Source: Caprimulgus europaeus (taxonomy: Eukaryota > Chordata > Aves > Caprimulgiformes > Caprimulgidae). From it: a stretch of DNA of 64,000 nt. The notes beneath the pieces were generated by a model that was not told the origin of the DNA, did no database searches, and saw only the letters and a program-made list of their open reading frames with translations. Location of the stretch: positions 2,046,001 through 2,110,000 of the forward strand of contig OU015551.1 of NCBI GenBank assembly GCA_907165065.1, written 5' to 3'. Both the position numbers and the translations under genes were made by a program. The first letter of the stretch is position 1. Each line of letters begins with the position of its first letter. This document shows positions 43,858-56,100 of the stretch, piece after piece.

Positions 43858-46800
43858 TGGAGATCTGGATTGTCTCCTGGCTGAGCTGAACCCCACAGAG
43901 AGAAGGGGTGGGTTGTGAAGACAGTGACACAGACACGGAGATGCCCACCAGCATATCCCCGGCGCGTGATGAGACGCAGAGAGGCGCCTGGGTACCGAGC
44001 ACAGATGTGCCTGCACGTGGTGTGCATCCTCCTGCACATCACACACAGCCACACACAGGCCACAGTCATGCTCTGCAGGCGTGTAGGGGACGCGTGTGTG
44101 CTCACACGCGTGATGCACGTGTGTCGGCGGCGGGGGCACTGGCCGTTAGACGAGGTGCGATTTCTTTTAATGATGGCTCAGTTCGTCTTTTTAATTCTGC
44201 TGTTTTTGTGCCTGGCTGAAGCCAGCAAGGAGAGTGGTGGCAGAGGGCCAGCAAGTCTGGGTCACATGGAGCAGCTCCAAACTATTGCATAAGTCTCGTC
44301 TGAAAGTGGACCTGCTTGGTGGAGTCATCTCCTTAAAGCAAAAGGAAGTCCAAGGCTGGGAGCACTGGGTTGCCCAGTAGCCACCTTAAGCAGACTGGGG
44401 TAGTCACTAGATTGGGGCTCAGCCCTGGGGCTCGCACTGCCCCGTGCCCAACACCCCTGCCTGCTGATGATACAAGCTGGAGCTTCTCTCATGCTTTCCT
44501 GTTGAGGACCTCCAAGCATTTTACCACACTTGGAGACATGCAGTGACCCCAGCTTTCCAGATAGGGCCAGGTCCTTATGTAACAGAGAGATAGTATTTCC
44601 AGAAAGCAAAGCAGGCGGTGTCAGAGAGAGGTCGGTGCTCCCAGCTCTCCCCTCCTATCTCCTTGCTTTGTCATGGGTTTCTTTTTTGCCCCTTTGCTGG
44701 CAAAATTAAAGATCCTGCTGGATTTTGGAGAGGAGCAAGGAGGTAATTCAGTCCTTTCCTCATTCAGATTGCACTGAATAGATTTGACTGTAAAACAATT
44801 CTCGTGGGGTTGGGGTTTTTGTAAAAAAAAAGGAAAAAAAAGAAAAAAAAATACTCCCACACAGTCCTGGAGTGAGCCCAAGCCCCTGTGAAGCTTGTAC
44901 AAAGGGATGGAGGGTGTGCCCGGCTAGAGCACAGCGGGGCTGGCGTGGAGTGCAGCAGCAGTGAGAGGGAGCTGGTGGTCCCAAGGCAGTGAGGGTGTTC
45001 CTCTGCTCACCCTGCTACCAGGGAGCTGGCAGAGGACAGGGTCCTGGGCTCAGACCCTTCCCCTCTTGGGTTCAGACCACTACATCAGTCTGGATTTCCC
45101 ACATTGCTGGTGAGCACCTTTGAATGGGGTTGGATTTTATTTGAACAGCGTGGAAGCAGCATCTCTCCCCCAGGCAAACTCTGAAGTGTGACCCCGCAGT
45201 CGCCGGGATGGGGGTCTGCCAGGAACCGCCCTTAGGCTGAGGTGAAACAGCCCTGCAGAGCGAGGGGGGGCTGCAGCGAGGGTCCTGGGTCCCCTCTCAG
45301 CCCGGTGGGTACCAGCAAGGAAGGGAAAAGCAAAAAGCTTTGTCCTGACTCCGTTGTGGGCTTGGTGACAGGAGCAGGCAGAGGGACGGGGAGGGGATCC
45401 CGAAGGGCCGTGTGGAGGGGCGGAGGCGGTGCCCAGCCCGCGGCTGGGGGCTGCTGTTCTCTGGTGAGCACTGATCGTAACTGCGTGGTTCTAATTCTTT
45501 GCTTGCCGTGCCCCCAGAGAGGCCAGGCTCGGAGCAGCAAAGCAGATGAAGGTTCAAGCTCTTGTTTTCAGTTCTGCAGACCTGTGACTTTAACCCATTT
45601 TTTTGTTCACATTCTGCAGCCAATGCTCCTGGCAGTGAGTTGCTGCTCCTTAGTTAATGCTGATTTTTTCTGGTTTTAACCCATGATGTTACCCTAGAGC
45701 TGAGAAACAACTTCCCAGAGGAACTGCTGTCATGCTGGCAGGATGACTGCAAGGAAGGCTTCTACCACCTGCAGCTCAGCATGTTTTCCACTTAGCAATC
45801 CAGCCAAATATTTTGTCAGGAATATCAGGACAGTCTCTTGCTGAAAGCCAGGGGAGGTCTCAGGAAGCTTTGCATCCACCTGCGTGCTCACCACCCACCC
45901 AGCCTCTCCCCCCCTGCCCCAGGAGCTGCAGCATGATGAGGGGGAGCAGCGCTGAGGACTCTGTCCTCAGGAACATGCAGGAACCTGCTGGGAGTTGGGG
46001 TGGTGATGACACACACATGAAACACCCACCCCAAGGGATCCAGCAGCCCCCAGCCCGCAGCGAGCACCCAGCTGCATCAGCAGCCCAGCACCCAGAGGGG
46101 GGGACCTGCCTATAGCTGGGGTGTGCAGAGTGGAGGTGATGAGGAGGAGGGAGGTGGAAATGATGAGAAGTGGTTTGGGAGCAGTTTCAAGGAGAGGAAG
46201 CAGGAGTGTTGTCCGTGGCTTTCCTCATCCCCCACTGCCCTTCCCTTTCCCCTCCTTACACTGCAAACGATGGGGAGAGGCCAGAGGGGCTGGTGGAGAT
46301 GGGAGAGCTGGTGGTACAGGGAGCAGTTGGGTGCAGCAGGAGGAGAGGAAGGAGATGTCCCCTTTGACCATGATCTGCAGACAGGCTCTGTCCATGCTGG
46401 GCTGTAAGGGCTGAGCTCTGGTTTTTTGCTGTGGTAGTGGTTGGACATTACATGCTCCTCCAACCTGGACCTAGAAGCCTGCAGCATTAGGTGTGCAGAT
46501 CACCTGTGTGGAGGTTGATGTTTGATGGGCTTGGTTGAAAGTCCAAAAAACCCAACTAATTGTCCTTGAAAACTCTGGTTTTGTTAGGTGGAGGGTTTTT
46601 TTCTATCTGGTCACAGCCATCTCTGTGTTTTCTTATGCTGAGAAGCCTGGCCTGGGTCACTGGGGATGGTTTTCTGCTACCTGCCTTTGGATGCCTCCTT
46701 TGGAGACTTTGGTGCTGGAGGTGGCCACAGGCACATGCAGCTGTGAGGCTGATCACACAAAGGTGCCATTAGGTTGTCTCTGGAGACCTGGACAGGGCTG

Positions 46801-47651
46801 CCTTTGGCCACTGCTTGGCAGAGCTCCCCAGGGCTTTGCTTTTAAGATGTTCCAGTCCCCAATTAAAGGATTTCCTCAGCTCTCACACTTTTTGTGAGCC
46901 CCCGCTGTGTGCTCACTGTCACAGAGAGGTGGAGGTGGGGCTGGTGGTCTTGGTGTCCTCTTGTTCTGACAGCACCCATCTCTGTGGGTCAGGCAGCAAG
47001 AAGCATGTGGCACCTTTCTGAGTGTCCCCTGAGCAAAGCAGCATGGGCTGAAGCTGGGACAGTCCCTGGAGACCATGTGGAGAAGGAGATCTTTCGTCTT
47101 GTGTCAGTATTTGGGAAGTAGATTTCAGCTGAGGGTTTATAGCCCAAACTTGTGGGTCTCCATGAAGCAGCACCAGCAGGTGAGAAGAAAGCTGTTTTTT
47201 TCAGGAAACATGATGATTTTAGGATCAGCACCCATGAGCTACAAGCACTGGGAGGTTTGCTGTGTGGCAGCTGTGATAACAGGCAGTAGGGAACAGAGCA
47301 GAGGAGCAGAGGTCCATGCTGGTGGTGGGTAAGCCTGAGAAATCTGGTGATGCTGCTGCCAAGTGCCTCTCCATGGCACTGGTATGTCCCAGGAGCCACT
47401 TGTCCCAGCACCCTGCAGTCCCCACTGTATTTAACTTGGTTTCCAAAGAAAATCAGTCCTGTGGAGCAAGCCATGTGCTTGCAGCTCTTCCCTCCACTGA
47501 TGACTTTAGAACTGGTAGGACAATTTCAGGTTGGAGTGGATGGAGGAGCAGAAGTCTCTGTGGTGCTGTGTTGGCAGGGGCTGCACACAGTGGTCACAGA
47601 GCTGCCCTCCCCTGGGGTCTGAAATCCTGCTCAGTCCCTTGGCTGGGCCAA
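43858..47651. other. Intergenic, locally CpG-rich, no gene seen
   Basis: CpG-richer patches lie near 43950-44160 and 45190-45540. An A-rich run is at 44822-44851. No protein was recognised in any frame. Confidence 0.5.
44090..44111. repeat. Perfect hairpin in alternating purine-pyrimidine DNA
   Basis: ACGCGTGTG at 44090-44098 pairs with CACACGCGT at 44103-44111 around a four-base loop. The surrounding sequence alternates purine and pyrimidine. Confidence 0.85.
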
Positions 47652-48089
47652 AGATGATTAGAAGATGATGAGGGGCCTGGAGCATCTGCCTAACAAAGAG
47701 AGGCTGGAGAGCTGGGACTGTTCAGCCTGGAGAAGAGCAGCTGAGAGGGGACCTGATCAATGTCTGTCAATATCTGAAGTGTGGGGGCCACATGGATGGG
47801 GCTGGGCTCTTGTTGGTGGTGCCCAGTGACAGGACAAGGGGCACTGGGCACAAACTGGGACACCAGAAGTTCCAGACAAACTGAAGGAAAAACTTCCTCA
47901 CTGTGAGGGTGCCGGAGCCCTGGGCCAGGCTGCCCAGAGAGGGTGTGGAGTCTCCATCTCTGGAGATGTTCAAACCCACCTGGACACTTTCCTGTGCAAC
48001 CTGGTGTAGGGAACCTGCTCTGGCAGGGGGGTTGGACTGGATGATCTCCTGAGGTCCCTTCCAACCCCACCACTCTGGGATTCTGTGAA
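47652..48089 (+). mobile_element. CR1 fragment
   Basis: Sense copy of the 25651-type subfamily with a longer 5' extent (GAGGGGCCTGGAGCATCTGC) and the 3' tail GGGATTCTGTGAA. Confidence 0.93.
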
Positions 48090-48277
48090 AGCTGGCTGAG
48101 CTGTGGGACATGGTGTTGTGATAACCCTGGGGTGACTGGGAAATGCCAGCACCCCATTTTATGGAAGAAAGAAGTCACCATGAGGGCCAGTGACTTGTGT
48201 TCATTCATTAACACCATTGCTAATTGCACAGCCTAGAAGCACTGTCGAGGTGAAGCGTTGGGACGATGTCAGTGGAA

Positions 48278-48303
48278 GGGCTGGGGGCTGGGGGGGGGGG
48301 GGG
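48278..48303 (+). repeat. G-run, possible G-quadruplex
   Basis: GGG-CT-GGGGG-CT followed by a run of 14 G, next to an A-rich simple-repeat stretch at 48376-48417. Confidence 0.7.
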
Positions 48304-48784
48304 TTGTGCTTCAAGTATTTCCTCCCACCGGGGAAAGCTGGAAGCAGGAATCTGTGTTTGTATTTATTTCACTCTAAAAAAAAAAGAAAAAAGAAAAAGA
48401 AAAAAAAAAGGGAAAAGGACACCTGAGCTCATAATTTGCAAAAGTTGGATGAGAAACCTGGAAGCGGCCGGGTTCTGCATCTTTAAAAGCAGTTAAATTC
48501 CTTTTCTCTGCACTAGGAGGCACCTTGAACCTTCCTCTTGGCCCCGAGCAGAGCCCATCTGCTTCCTATTACCTTCCCATAAAGCTGCTCCCTGGCCAAG
48601 GAGCCGGGCTTTCAGGGAATTCTGTCTGCAGCCCCGAGCTTGGAATTAGGAACAGTTGTCATCTGGTTTTCTTTTTTTTTTCCCTCCCTCTCTTCTCTTC
48701 TCTTTTTGCTTTATTCCAGCTTGAATTATTAAACACCTCCCCAGCTTCTTTTTGGTGTAGGAAGAGGTGACCTCAAAGCTGCCA

Positions 48785-48950
48785 CCAGCTTTGGTGGCAT
48801 CGTCCCCACACCCCGTCCCTGCTCCCCTCGTCCCCACCGCCGCCTCCTCCTCCGGGTTCACGCGGCGAAAGCCACCTTGGCGCGGGGCGCGGGGAGCGTC
48901 AGCCGCTCGCGGGGCCTCTGCCAAGGACAACGAATTCCTTGGGAAGGAGC
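48785..48950. promoter_or_regulatory. CpG-rich patch, possible ADAMTS10 upstream exon or promoter
   Basis: A short CpG-island-like stretch with many CG dinucleotides (for example GGCGCGGGGCGCGGGG near 48879-48894), in otherwise CpG-poor surroundings and 3.8 kb before the ADAMTS10 start exon. That exon needs an upstream partner because it begins at a splice acceptor. No TATA box or clear donor was assigned. It could equally be unrelated GC-rich sequence. Confidence 0.25.
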
Positions 48951-50801
48951 AAATCAGAATCAGCCCAAGAGAAGGGAGGCACGAGACTGGAGAGGTCACC
49001 CCTGTGCTCCAGGTCTTCTCATGGTCCCCTCCATCCTGACCCATAAGAAGACCCCCAGTGTCCTGCTGTGGACCTGGGCTACTCGGGCTCGTCCGTGCCT
49101 GCCGGCTGCTGGGAAAGCAAAATCTGAATAGTGAGGTTATGGAAAACTTTAGATGTATTGAAGCAGCCGTGGAGCTCCTGCTCCTTGAGCTCTTTTCTCC
49201 TCGTTCTGGGTCCTTCTCTTGAAGGAGAGGGGTTTGGTGGGGTCTGGCTCTGGGCAGGGGCCGTGCTTTCCTTGCTGTGTGCAGGGAGGAATGGGAGCCC
49301 TTCCCCCAGCCCAGCTCACAGGAATTTTGCAGCTGTAATTCCTGACTTGTGCAGCTCCAAAGGTGCCTCCATCCCCCATGGTTGGGGCTGTGGGGTCTTG
49401 GCGCCCTCCCAGCCCCTGTTCTGGGGGATCTGTGACTGAAGGGGAAGGGCAGAGGGGTGACAAGGGCACCAGTGGCGACTGCCACGGCTCGGGGTCACGG
49501 AGAGGCGGAGGGAGGACGGGGAATAACGACAGCCTTGAGGAAGTGGGTTCAACAGCTGGAAAACAAGAAAAATTAGGAGTGTGAAGCCCAGGAGAAAGAA
49601 AATACACTTCAGCTGAGCAGCTTTGTGTCCACAGGCCTTGGAGCCGTGACAGGTTTTAAAAGCTGGAATCTTGAGCTTGAATAGATGCTGAAAAATGCTG
49701 ACTTAGGAGCGGGCTGCAGCACGCCCCGCTTCCCTTTTGCCTTCTCCCTTTTCCAGTTGCAGCCCTTTCCCAGTTCCAGGCACAGAGCAGCTCCCAGTAT
49801 CCCTAGCCATGTGTCACTGTGGCCCTGGCTCTGCCCTCTCTGTGCCACAGTCGTTGGGTGACACTACAGAGGATGCTGTCACCAGGTGGACATGGCCTCA
49901 TGGACCCACAGTGCTGATCTCAGCATCCTCGTGTCATGGTGGAAGAGGGCAGAAGAATTCCTGCCCAACCCTCTTGCCTCCGCTGCCTGCTTCCCTTTAC
50001 CTGTCACAGGTGTGCAGAGCAGCCTGAGATGAGATTTAACCAGTTTTTCCCCCACCAGGCAGTTTATTCTCATAGGTCCTGATCACCCACATGGTTTTCA
50101 AGGCCACCATCATGGGTTGTTGTGTCTGGGCTTTGCAGAAACCAACCTGGCAGGTGGAACCAGATGTCACTGGGGAGACCAGCCCAAGACCTTACTGATG
50201 GCCTTTAGCCATATTTAACTGTAAATAAAGAGTTAAAACCCCTAACATTTAAAATCTGGAACTCTAGGTGGTGATTTAAAGCTGCATGGTTAATCCTCCC
50301 AACGTTTCTGTCTGGGAGGGAAAAACCTTTAACTTCTTTAGGTGAATTTTTGAGGCAGGAATCATCTCTCTGATTTCTTCTTTACCTCCCTTTTGTGGTC
50401 TCTGGCCAGTGATGGGTGTTATTCCAGCTCTCCACAGCACAAATAACATTAACTGCATAGAAAAGATGGGAAAACAGAAGTAGAAATAAGTCACAGAGTG
50501 TCCTGGTGACACGAGGTGAAGGGGAGTGTGGCAGACCCGAGGAGGCACTGGGCTCTCCTGCCCTGCACCCTGGCCAGTCGTTTTTGCTGATTAAAACATG
50601 TAAGAGCAGAGTGAGGGAAGGGTTAATGACGTTATTCCAAGTGTTTCCTCACTGGGATGAGGACCACACCTGTGCCATGACTGTTCACACCTTTGCAAAG
50701 AGCACCATCCTCCCTGTCATCATCCCAGCAGCTCAGGAGCCTCCCTCCTGCCTTTCCCTGGTGTCCTCCAGCACCGTCCGCTGCTGCGCGACTCAGCTGA
50801 G
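48951..50801. other. Intergenic, no gene seen
   Basis: The 279-codon minus frame over 48646-49485 crosses the CpG patch and low-complexity DNA and has no recognisable domain. Confidence 0.5.
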
Positions 50802-51655
50802 TCGTGTGGTTGGAAAAGCCCTTTGAGATCATTGAGTCCAACTGTACCTGTCCTCTACTAAATTATATCTCTGAGCATCCCATCTACCCATCTTTTAAAT
50901 CCCACCAGGGATGGGGACTCCACCACTGCCCTGGGCAGCCTGTTCCAATGCCTCAGAACCCTTTTAGTGAAGAAGTTTTTCCTCACATCCAATCTCAACT
51001 GCCCTGGGCACAACTGGAGCCCATTTCCTCTTGTCCTGTCCCTTGGTCCTTGGTTGAACAGACCCACCCCCACCTCTCTGCACCCTCCTCCAAGGGACTT
51101 GGACAGAGCCAGAAGGTCTCCCCTCAGCCTCCTTTTCTCCAGGCTCAGCACCCCCAGTTCCCTCAGCCGGGAACTCAGCACACTTGTGCTCCAGACCCTT
51201 CCCCAGCTCCGGTCCCTTCTCTGGACACGCTCCAGCACCTCCAGGTCCTTCTTGGAGTCAGGGGCTCAAAACTGGACACAGTATTCAAGGTGGAGCCTCA
51301 CCAATGCTGAGTACAAGGGAAGGATGACTTCCCTGGTCCTGCTGGCCTCGCTGTTTCTGATCCAGGCCAGGATGTTGTTGGCTTTGGCCACCTGGGCACG
51401 CTGCTGGCTCATGTTCAGCCACCGTTGACCAACACTCCCAGGTTCTTTCCTGCCAGGCAGCTTTCCAGCCACTCTGCCCCAAGCCTGGAGCATTGTGTGG
51501 GGTTGTTGTGACCCAAGTGCAGGACCCAGCACTTGGCCTTGTTGAACCTCATCCAGTTGATTGCCACCCATTGATCCAACCTGTCCAGATCCCTTTGTGG
51601 AGCCTTCCTACCCTCCAGCAGATCATCACTTCTAACCAGCTTGGTGTCATCTGTA
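50802..51655 (-). mobile_element. CR1 fragment, longest copy in the window
   Basis: Inverted copy of about 850 bases. The minus strand encodes broken CR1 reverse-transcriptase segments ([49 protein letters not shown]) in more than one frame. The 3' end (GTTGGAAAAGCCCTTTGAG) is at the left. Confidence 0.92.
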
Positions 51656-52458
51656 TCACCACTGTGAAATCAGACTTCAGTGTGTATTTCTCTGTCACCT
51701 TTGCAGTTGCAAGGCTGCTGTGGAGCAGAGCATCAGAGTTCAGATGGTTGGGATCCTCTGGGCGGTGGGTAGGTGTGTGCCGTGTTCATTGCCTACTTCT
51801 AATTGCTGGAGAGAAGCAAAACCACAGGCTGTATGCAACTCTCCAGCACTATGGGAGTTTTGCCTAATTGCCTCAGACTGAGTGGAAATTATCTGCAAGC
51901 CAAAAATCTTTCACTGAAGCAATTAGCAAATCATTTTAAATAACAAATCCAGTTGGAATCTCACGATCCGCTTGTGGATGGAGCTGAAGGTGAGCTCACT
52001 GAAATGGGTCTTTTGTTTTCTATCACTTTGTTAGGTTGAGCCCATGTGCCCTGAGAGCAAGAGCTCTTCTCTCAGTGCAGTGATGGTCCTTTAAGTGTGT
52101 TTGAAAGTCAGGGAAACTGGAGCAGAGAGGATTTCTAGGTTGCTGCTCGCTCCCACCCTGCTCATGCTTTTATCTGGTGCTCTCCTTGAAGAGATCAGGT
52201 AACTGAGACCAGGTCACGCTTTTGGGCTGTGCTTCAGCGTGGGTGTTGCCACAGGACAAAGGGTTCCTGTTTATCCTGAGCTGCTTTCCTCAGGTATGAG
52301 GCACAGCCCAGCCTGAGTGCTGCTGTCAGAGGGGTGCGGGGGCTGCGCTGGGAGCCGAGTTCCCCCCGGGTGTGCAGTGTCCAGGTAGCAGGATAACACA
52401 GCTTTCCAGTGCTGTGAGCTGATGTGGTTACTTGCATTTGCATTCACTTCCAATCCTT

Positions 52459-52653
52459 TTCTCCTCTTTTCTTTCTTCCTTCCTTTCTTTCTCTTCCTTC
52501 CTTCCTTCCTTCCTTCCTTCCTTCCTTCCTTCCTTCCTTCCTTCCTTCCTTCCTTCCTTCCTTCCTTCCTTCCTTCCTTCCTTCCTTCCTTCCTTCCTTC
52601 CTTCCTTCCTTCCTTCCTTCCTTCCTTCCTTCCTTCCTTCCTTCCTTCCTTCC
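52459..52653. repeat. (CTTC)n microsatellite, about 40 pure units
   Basis: An impure pyrimidine run from about 52459 leads into an uninterrupted (CTTC)n tract from about 52493 to 52653. A further pyrimidine-rich stretch continues to the splice acceptor at 52794 of the ADAMTS10 start exon. Confidence 0.97.
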
Positions 52654-52794
52654 CCTCTCACTTTTCCCTCTCTAAGATCAGACTTTCCTCATTTACCCCT
52701 CACACTGTTTTCTCCCTCTCATCCTTCTCCTCCGTCCTTTGTTTCCCCTCTGCCCATCTCTCCCTTTCACTCATCCCCACCTTCTCCTTCACAG

Positions 52795-53130
52795 GGGCGA
52801 TGCCACCGAGAGCCTGCAGCTCGATTTAGCCCATGGTGACCCCACTGCACTGGCCCAGCACACTGCAAACACACCATCATCACCCTCGCTGCTTTGGGGA
52901 GAGCACGGAGCGGCCGAGGATGCCTGCGGAGGGACCGAGGACTCCTGTCTCTACATAAGCGGTGGCCGAGGGAGAGACATGTTGGGACAGCGCCCTTCCA
53001 GCTGGCACAATGCTCCCTGCACTGAGACAAGGATCACTAACCATGGCAATAGCTTGGAGGCTTCTCACGTGGGCTGGCATCTTCACGGCGGCTGTGTGCA
53101 GCTTTCCCGGTTACGCCTTCCAGTCGCAAG
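52795..53130 (+). CDS. ADAMTS10: ADAMTS10-like exon: 5'UTR and signal peptide
   Basis: An acceptor (TTCTCCTTCACAG) ends at 52794, so the untranslated part begins at 52795 and an upstream non-coding exon is implied. The start chosen is 53043, in a strong ACCATGG context; it gives [12 protein letters not shown], a hydrophobic signal peptide, ending SQ plus one base before donor GTAGGA at 53131. An in-frame ATG at 53010 would add 11 residues but has a weaker context and breaks the length match to the family. Upstream ATGs at 52800 and 52833 open short uORFs, and one at 52979 opens an out-of-frame uORF that overlaps the main start. Confidence 0.82.
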
Positions 53131-56100
53131 GTAGGAGCCGCCGTGGGGAGGGGGAGCTGCATCCACCCCCCTCCGCTGGCAGGAACCCTAATGCTGGCCC
53201 CCAGGGGAGGTACTGAGGGTAATGTTGTGTTGGGGAGGAGGTGGAGACACCCCAAACTCTGCTCAGCTCACTGTGCTGCAGCAGGGTTCTTTCTCTTGTC
53301 GGTGGTGCCCAGTAACAGGACAAGGGGCAATGGGCACAAACTGGGACACCAGAAGTTCCAGACAAACTTAAGGGGAAACTTCTTCCCTGTGAGGGTGCCG
53401 GAGCCCTGGGCCAGGCTGCCCAGAGAGGGTGTGGAGTCTCCATCTCTGGAGATGTTCAAACCCACCTGGACACTTTCCTGTGCAACCTGGTGTAGGGACC
53501 CTGCTTTGGCAGGGGGGTTGGACTGGATGATCTCCTGAGGTCCCTTCCAACCCCCCCACTCTGGGACTCTGTGTAATTCCTCTCATGGAACTGGCAGGTG
53601 TTTTCCATTGACCTCCAAGCAAGGGATGTGTTTTGCTCTCAGATATTCTACTCCTTGACTGTTTGCAGGATTCAGAGCAGCAGGGTTTGTGTAAGATGAG
53701 AGCCACGTACAGGCTTAGAAAGCGAAGGGGATGTGGTAGCAGTAGAGGAAGCTCCTCTTCCCCTCGGGTGGAGCAGCGCATCCTCGGATGAATAGAGGCT
53801 TTGTTAGGAGGAAGGTTGTGTGTGTGTGCAGCCAGGCAGTGCTCTGTGAGCTGTCCTCTGTGTGAGCAGGGATGGAGGTCTCTGCTGGGGCATACAAATA
53901 CTCTGCACAGCTGAGTCTGGACAGGCGTGTGCTGCTGGAGGAGCAGTTGTAGTTTGTACACACGTTCCTGTAAGTGCTGCTATTAGTAAATGCTCAAACC
54001 TGCTCAGGTGTGAGCACTTTGTACCTGTCCTGGATGTCTGTGCCTTTCTAATGCCCTGTGTTTAAACACAGAGCCATATGTGGAAGTGATTGCAAGGTGT
54101 GGTGGATTGGCTTCACCCTTTTGGCTTGCACCTTGCAGCCAAAGACAGCTTGATCTCTCAGAGATGTGGGTCTCTCGTGCAACAGATTTGTGCCATTGTA
54201 CAGGATTTTATTGCAGGTTAGGAGTGAAGTGACTGGAAAGTGAGGTGAGCTGCTTTATACCCAGCCTAGAGTACAAACACAGCGTGGGCAGGTAACAAAG
54301 GGTAGTTAAATTGTTAATATTAATTTGCTTTTGTGACTATTTCTTCAGAGGCAATGTGAACACTCACATCAGGCAGTAGAGGTAAGAAGAAAGAGCTCCA
54401 ACGTTAGACATTTATCTGTGTGAGGTGTTCAAACCTTGGCAGTGCACTGAACACAACCAGAATCCTGAAATACCTGTGTGTGCCCAGATTAATTTTGCAG
54501 CAGGGCCAAAGTCAGCGATGGACCCAGGCTGTTGCGCAGCGTAACGCTGTCGAGCTGTAGTCACAAGGACCATGGGCTGCCTTGTGAGAAGAGCTGGAAA
54601 GAGGAACAAAGTCAACCAAAAGCCACCAGTGTCCTGGGTCTGAGCATCGTCTTGTTGCTGATTGTGGGGCAGTGCTGAGTGCAGCTTGTGCTGGGTGAAA
54701 GCAGGGGCAGCCAGAGCCAGAGCTGCGCGCTGTGCAGGCACCGTGCGACGTGCGAGGTCACTCAGGCGTTTGTCTTGAAGCTGAAACAAACTCTGTTTCT
54801 GGTCCTTTTTGCCAAAGCCTCTGGCAATGCCTGGGGTGACTGTTCTGGGCCTCCTGCATCTGTCAGTTCACACCTCCCTCCATCTGTAGCACCGTGTTCG
54901 CGGCGCAGCCACGCTCTGATGAGGACTTTGCTGCCAGATCAGCTCCATCCTGACTCACAGCAGCTCCAACCCTCCCTCGCTCATGAGCCCCCCACACCAT
55001 TTGCTGGGACACCTCAATCTCAGTGAAACTGCAGTGCATGTGTTCCTGCTCTCCTGGATGCTGCTTCCCCTGAGCAGGTCAGAGAATCCCAGCCTGGTTT
55101 GGGTGAGAAGGGACCTGAAAGCTCATCCAGTGCCAACCCCCCTGCCAGCAGCAGGGACACCTTCCACTAGACCAGGTTGCTCAAAGCCTCATCCAACCTG
55201 GCCGAGAACACTTCCAGGGAGGAGCAGCCACAGCTTCTCTGACCAACCTGGGCAGTGTCTCACCACCCTCACACCAAAGAATTTCTTCCTCACATCTCAG
55301 CTCCATCTCCCCTCTGCCACTTTCAAGCCATCACCCCTTGTTCTGTCCCTCCCTGCCCTTGGCCAAAGTCCCTCCCCAGCCTTCCTGGAGCCCCTTCAGG
55401 TACTGGGAGGCCACTGGAAGGTCTCCCTGGAGCCTTCTCTTCTCCAGGCTGAACAGCCCCAACTCTCTCAGCCTGTCCTCACAGCAGAGCTGCTCCAGCC
55501 CTGGCATTATCCCCGTGGCCTCCTCTGGACTCGTTCTAACAGGTCCATGTCTCTCTTGTGTTGGGGAAATGGGGGATGAGGCTCAGCCCATGATGTTGTT
55601 GGGAGCATGATGCCCTCGGAGCACCAAGCTGGGGACTGAAACCTGTCCCCTCCCCAGTGCCTGTCCCATCCCAAAAGTCAGGCTGCCCCGTGGGCCCCTC
55701 TTGCTGTCAGGGCGCTTTTTTAGGCTTCGTGCATCCGGAACGGTTGGCGTCAGGCTATTGACATTACTCAACACTTCCTTCACCACACTGCTGAGATAGT
55801 GAGTACATAATCCTCACAACACCCTTTCGAGAGGGTGAAACGCTGTTATCTCCTCTTAGCACTTGGAGGCACGAAGAATAAATGCCAGTGTTTTCAACAA
55901 GCCACTGATTTTGACCAAGTGACTTGCTCCAGTTAGCAGTGGAGCAGGGTTCACATGCCCGGTGTTCATGACTCCAGATCAGTATTTGTTCTATGCAGGA
56001 GAAAGATTAAAGTATCATAGTCATAAGCTGTAATTATCTTTGTGGGAAAGAGCAGCCCAGAGTTGAAGGCCTCTTCAAGCCAGCAGAGATGTAACGAGGT

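Noticed and set aside
42905..44105. 276- and 236-codon minus-strand frames
   Set aside because: They run through CR1 sequence and the inverted repeat. The same peptide appears on both strands because of the palindrome.
48646..49485. 279-codon minus-strand frame
   Set aside because: It crosses a CpG-rich patch and simple repeats, with no domain or splice support.
4336..53961. Recurring peptide [19 protein letters not shown] in many frames
   Set aside because: It is the antisense reading of the CR1 3' region, repeated wherever a CR1 copy lies. It is not a gene family.
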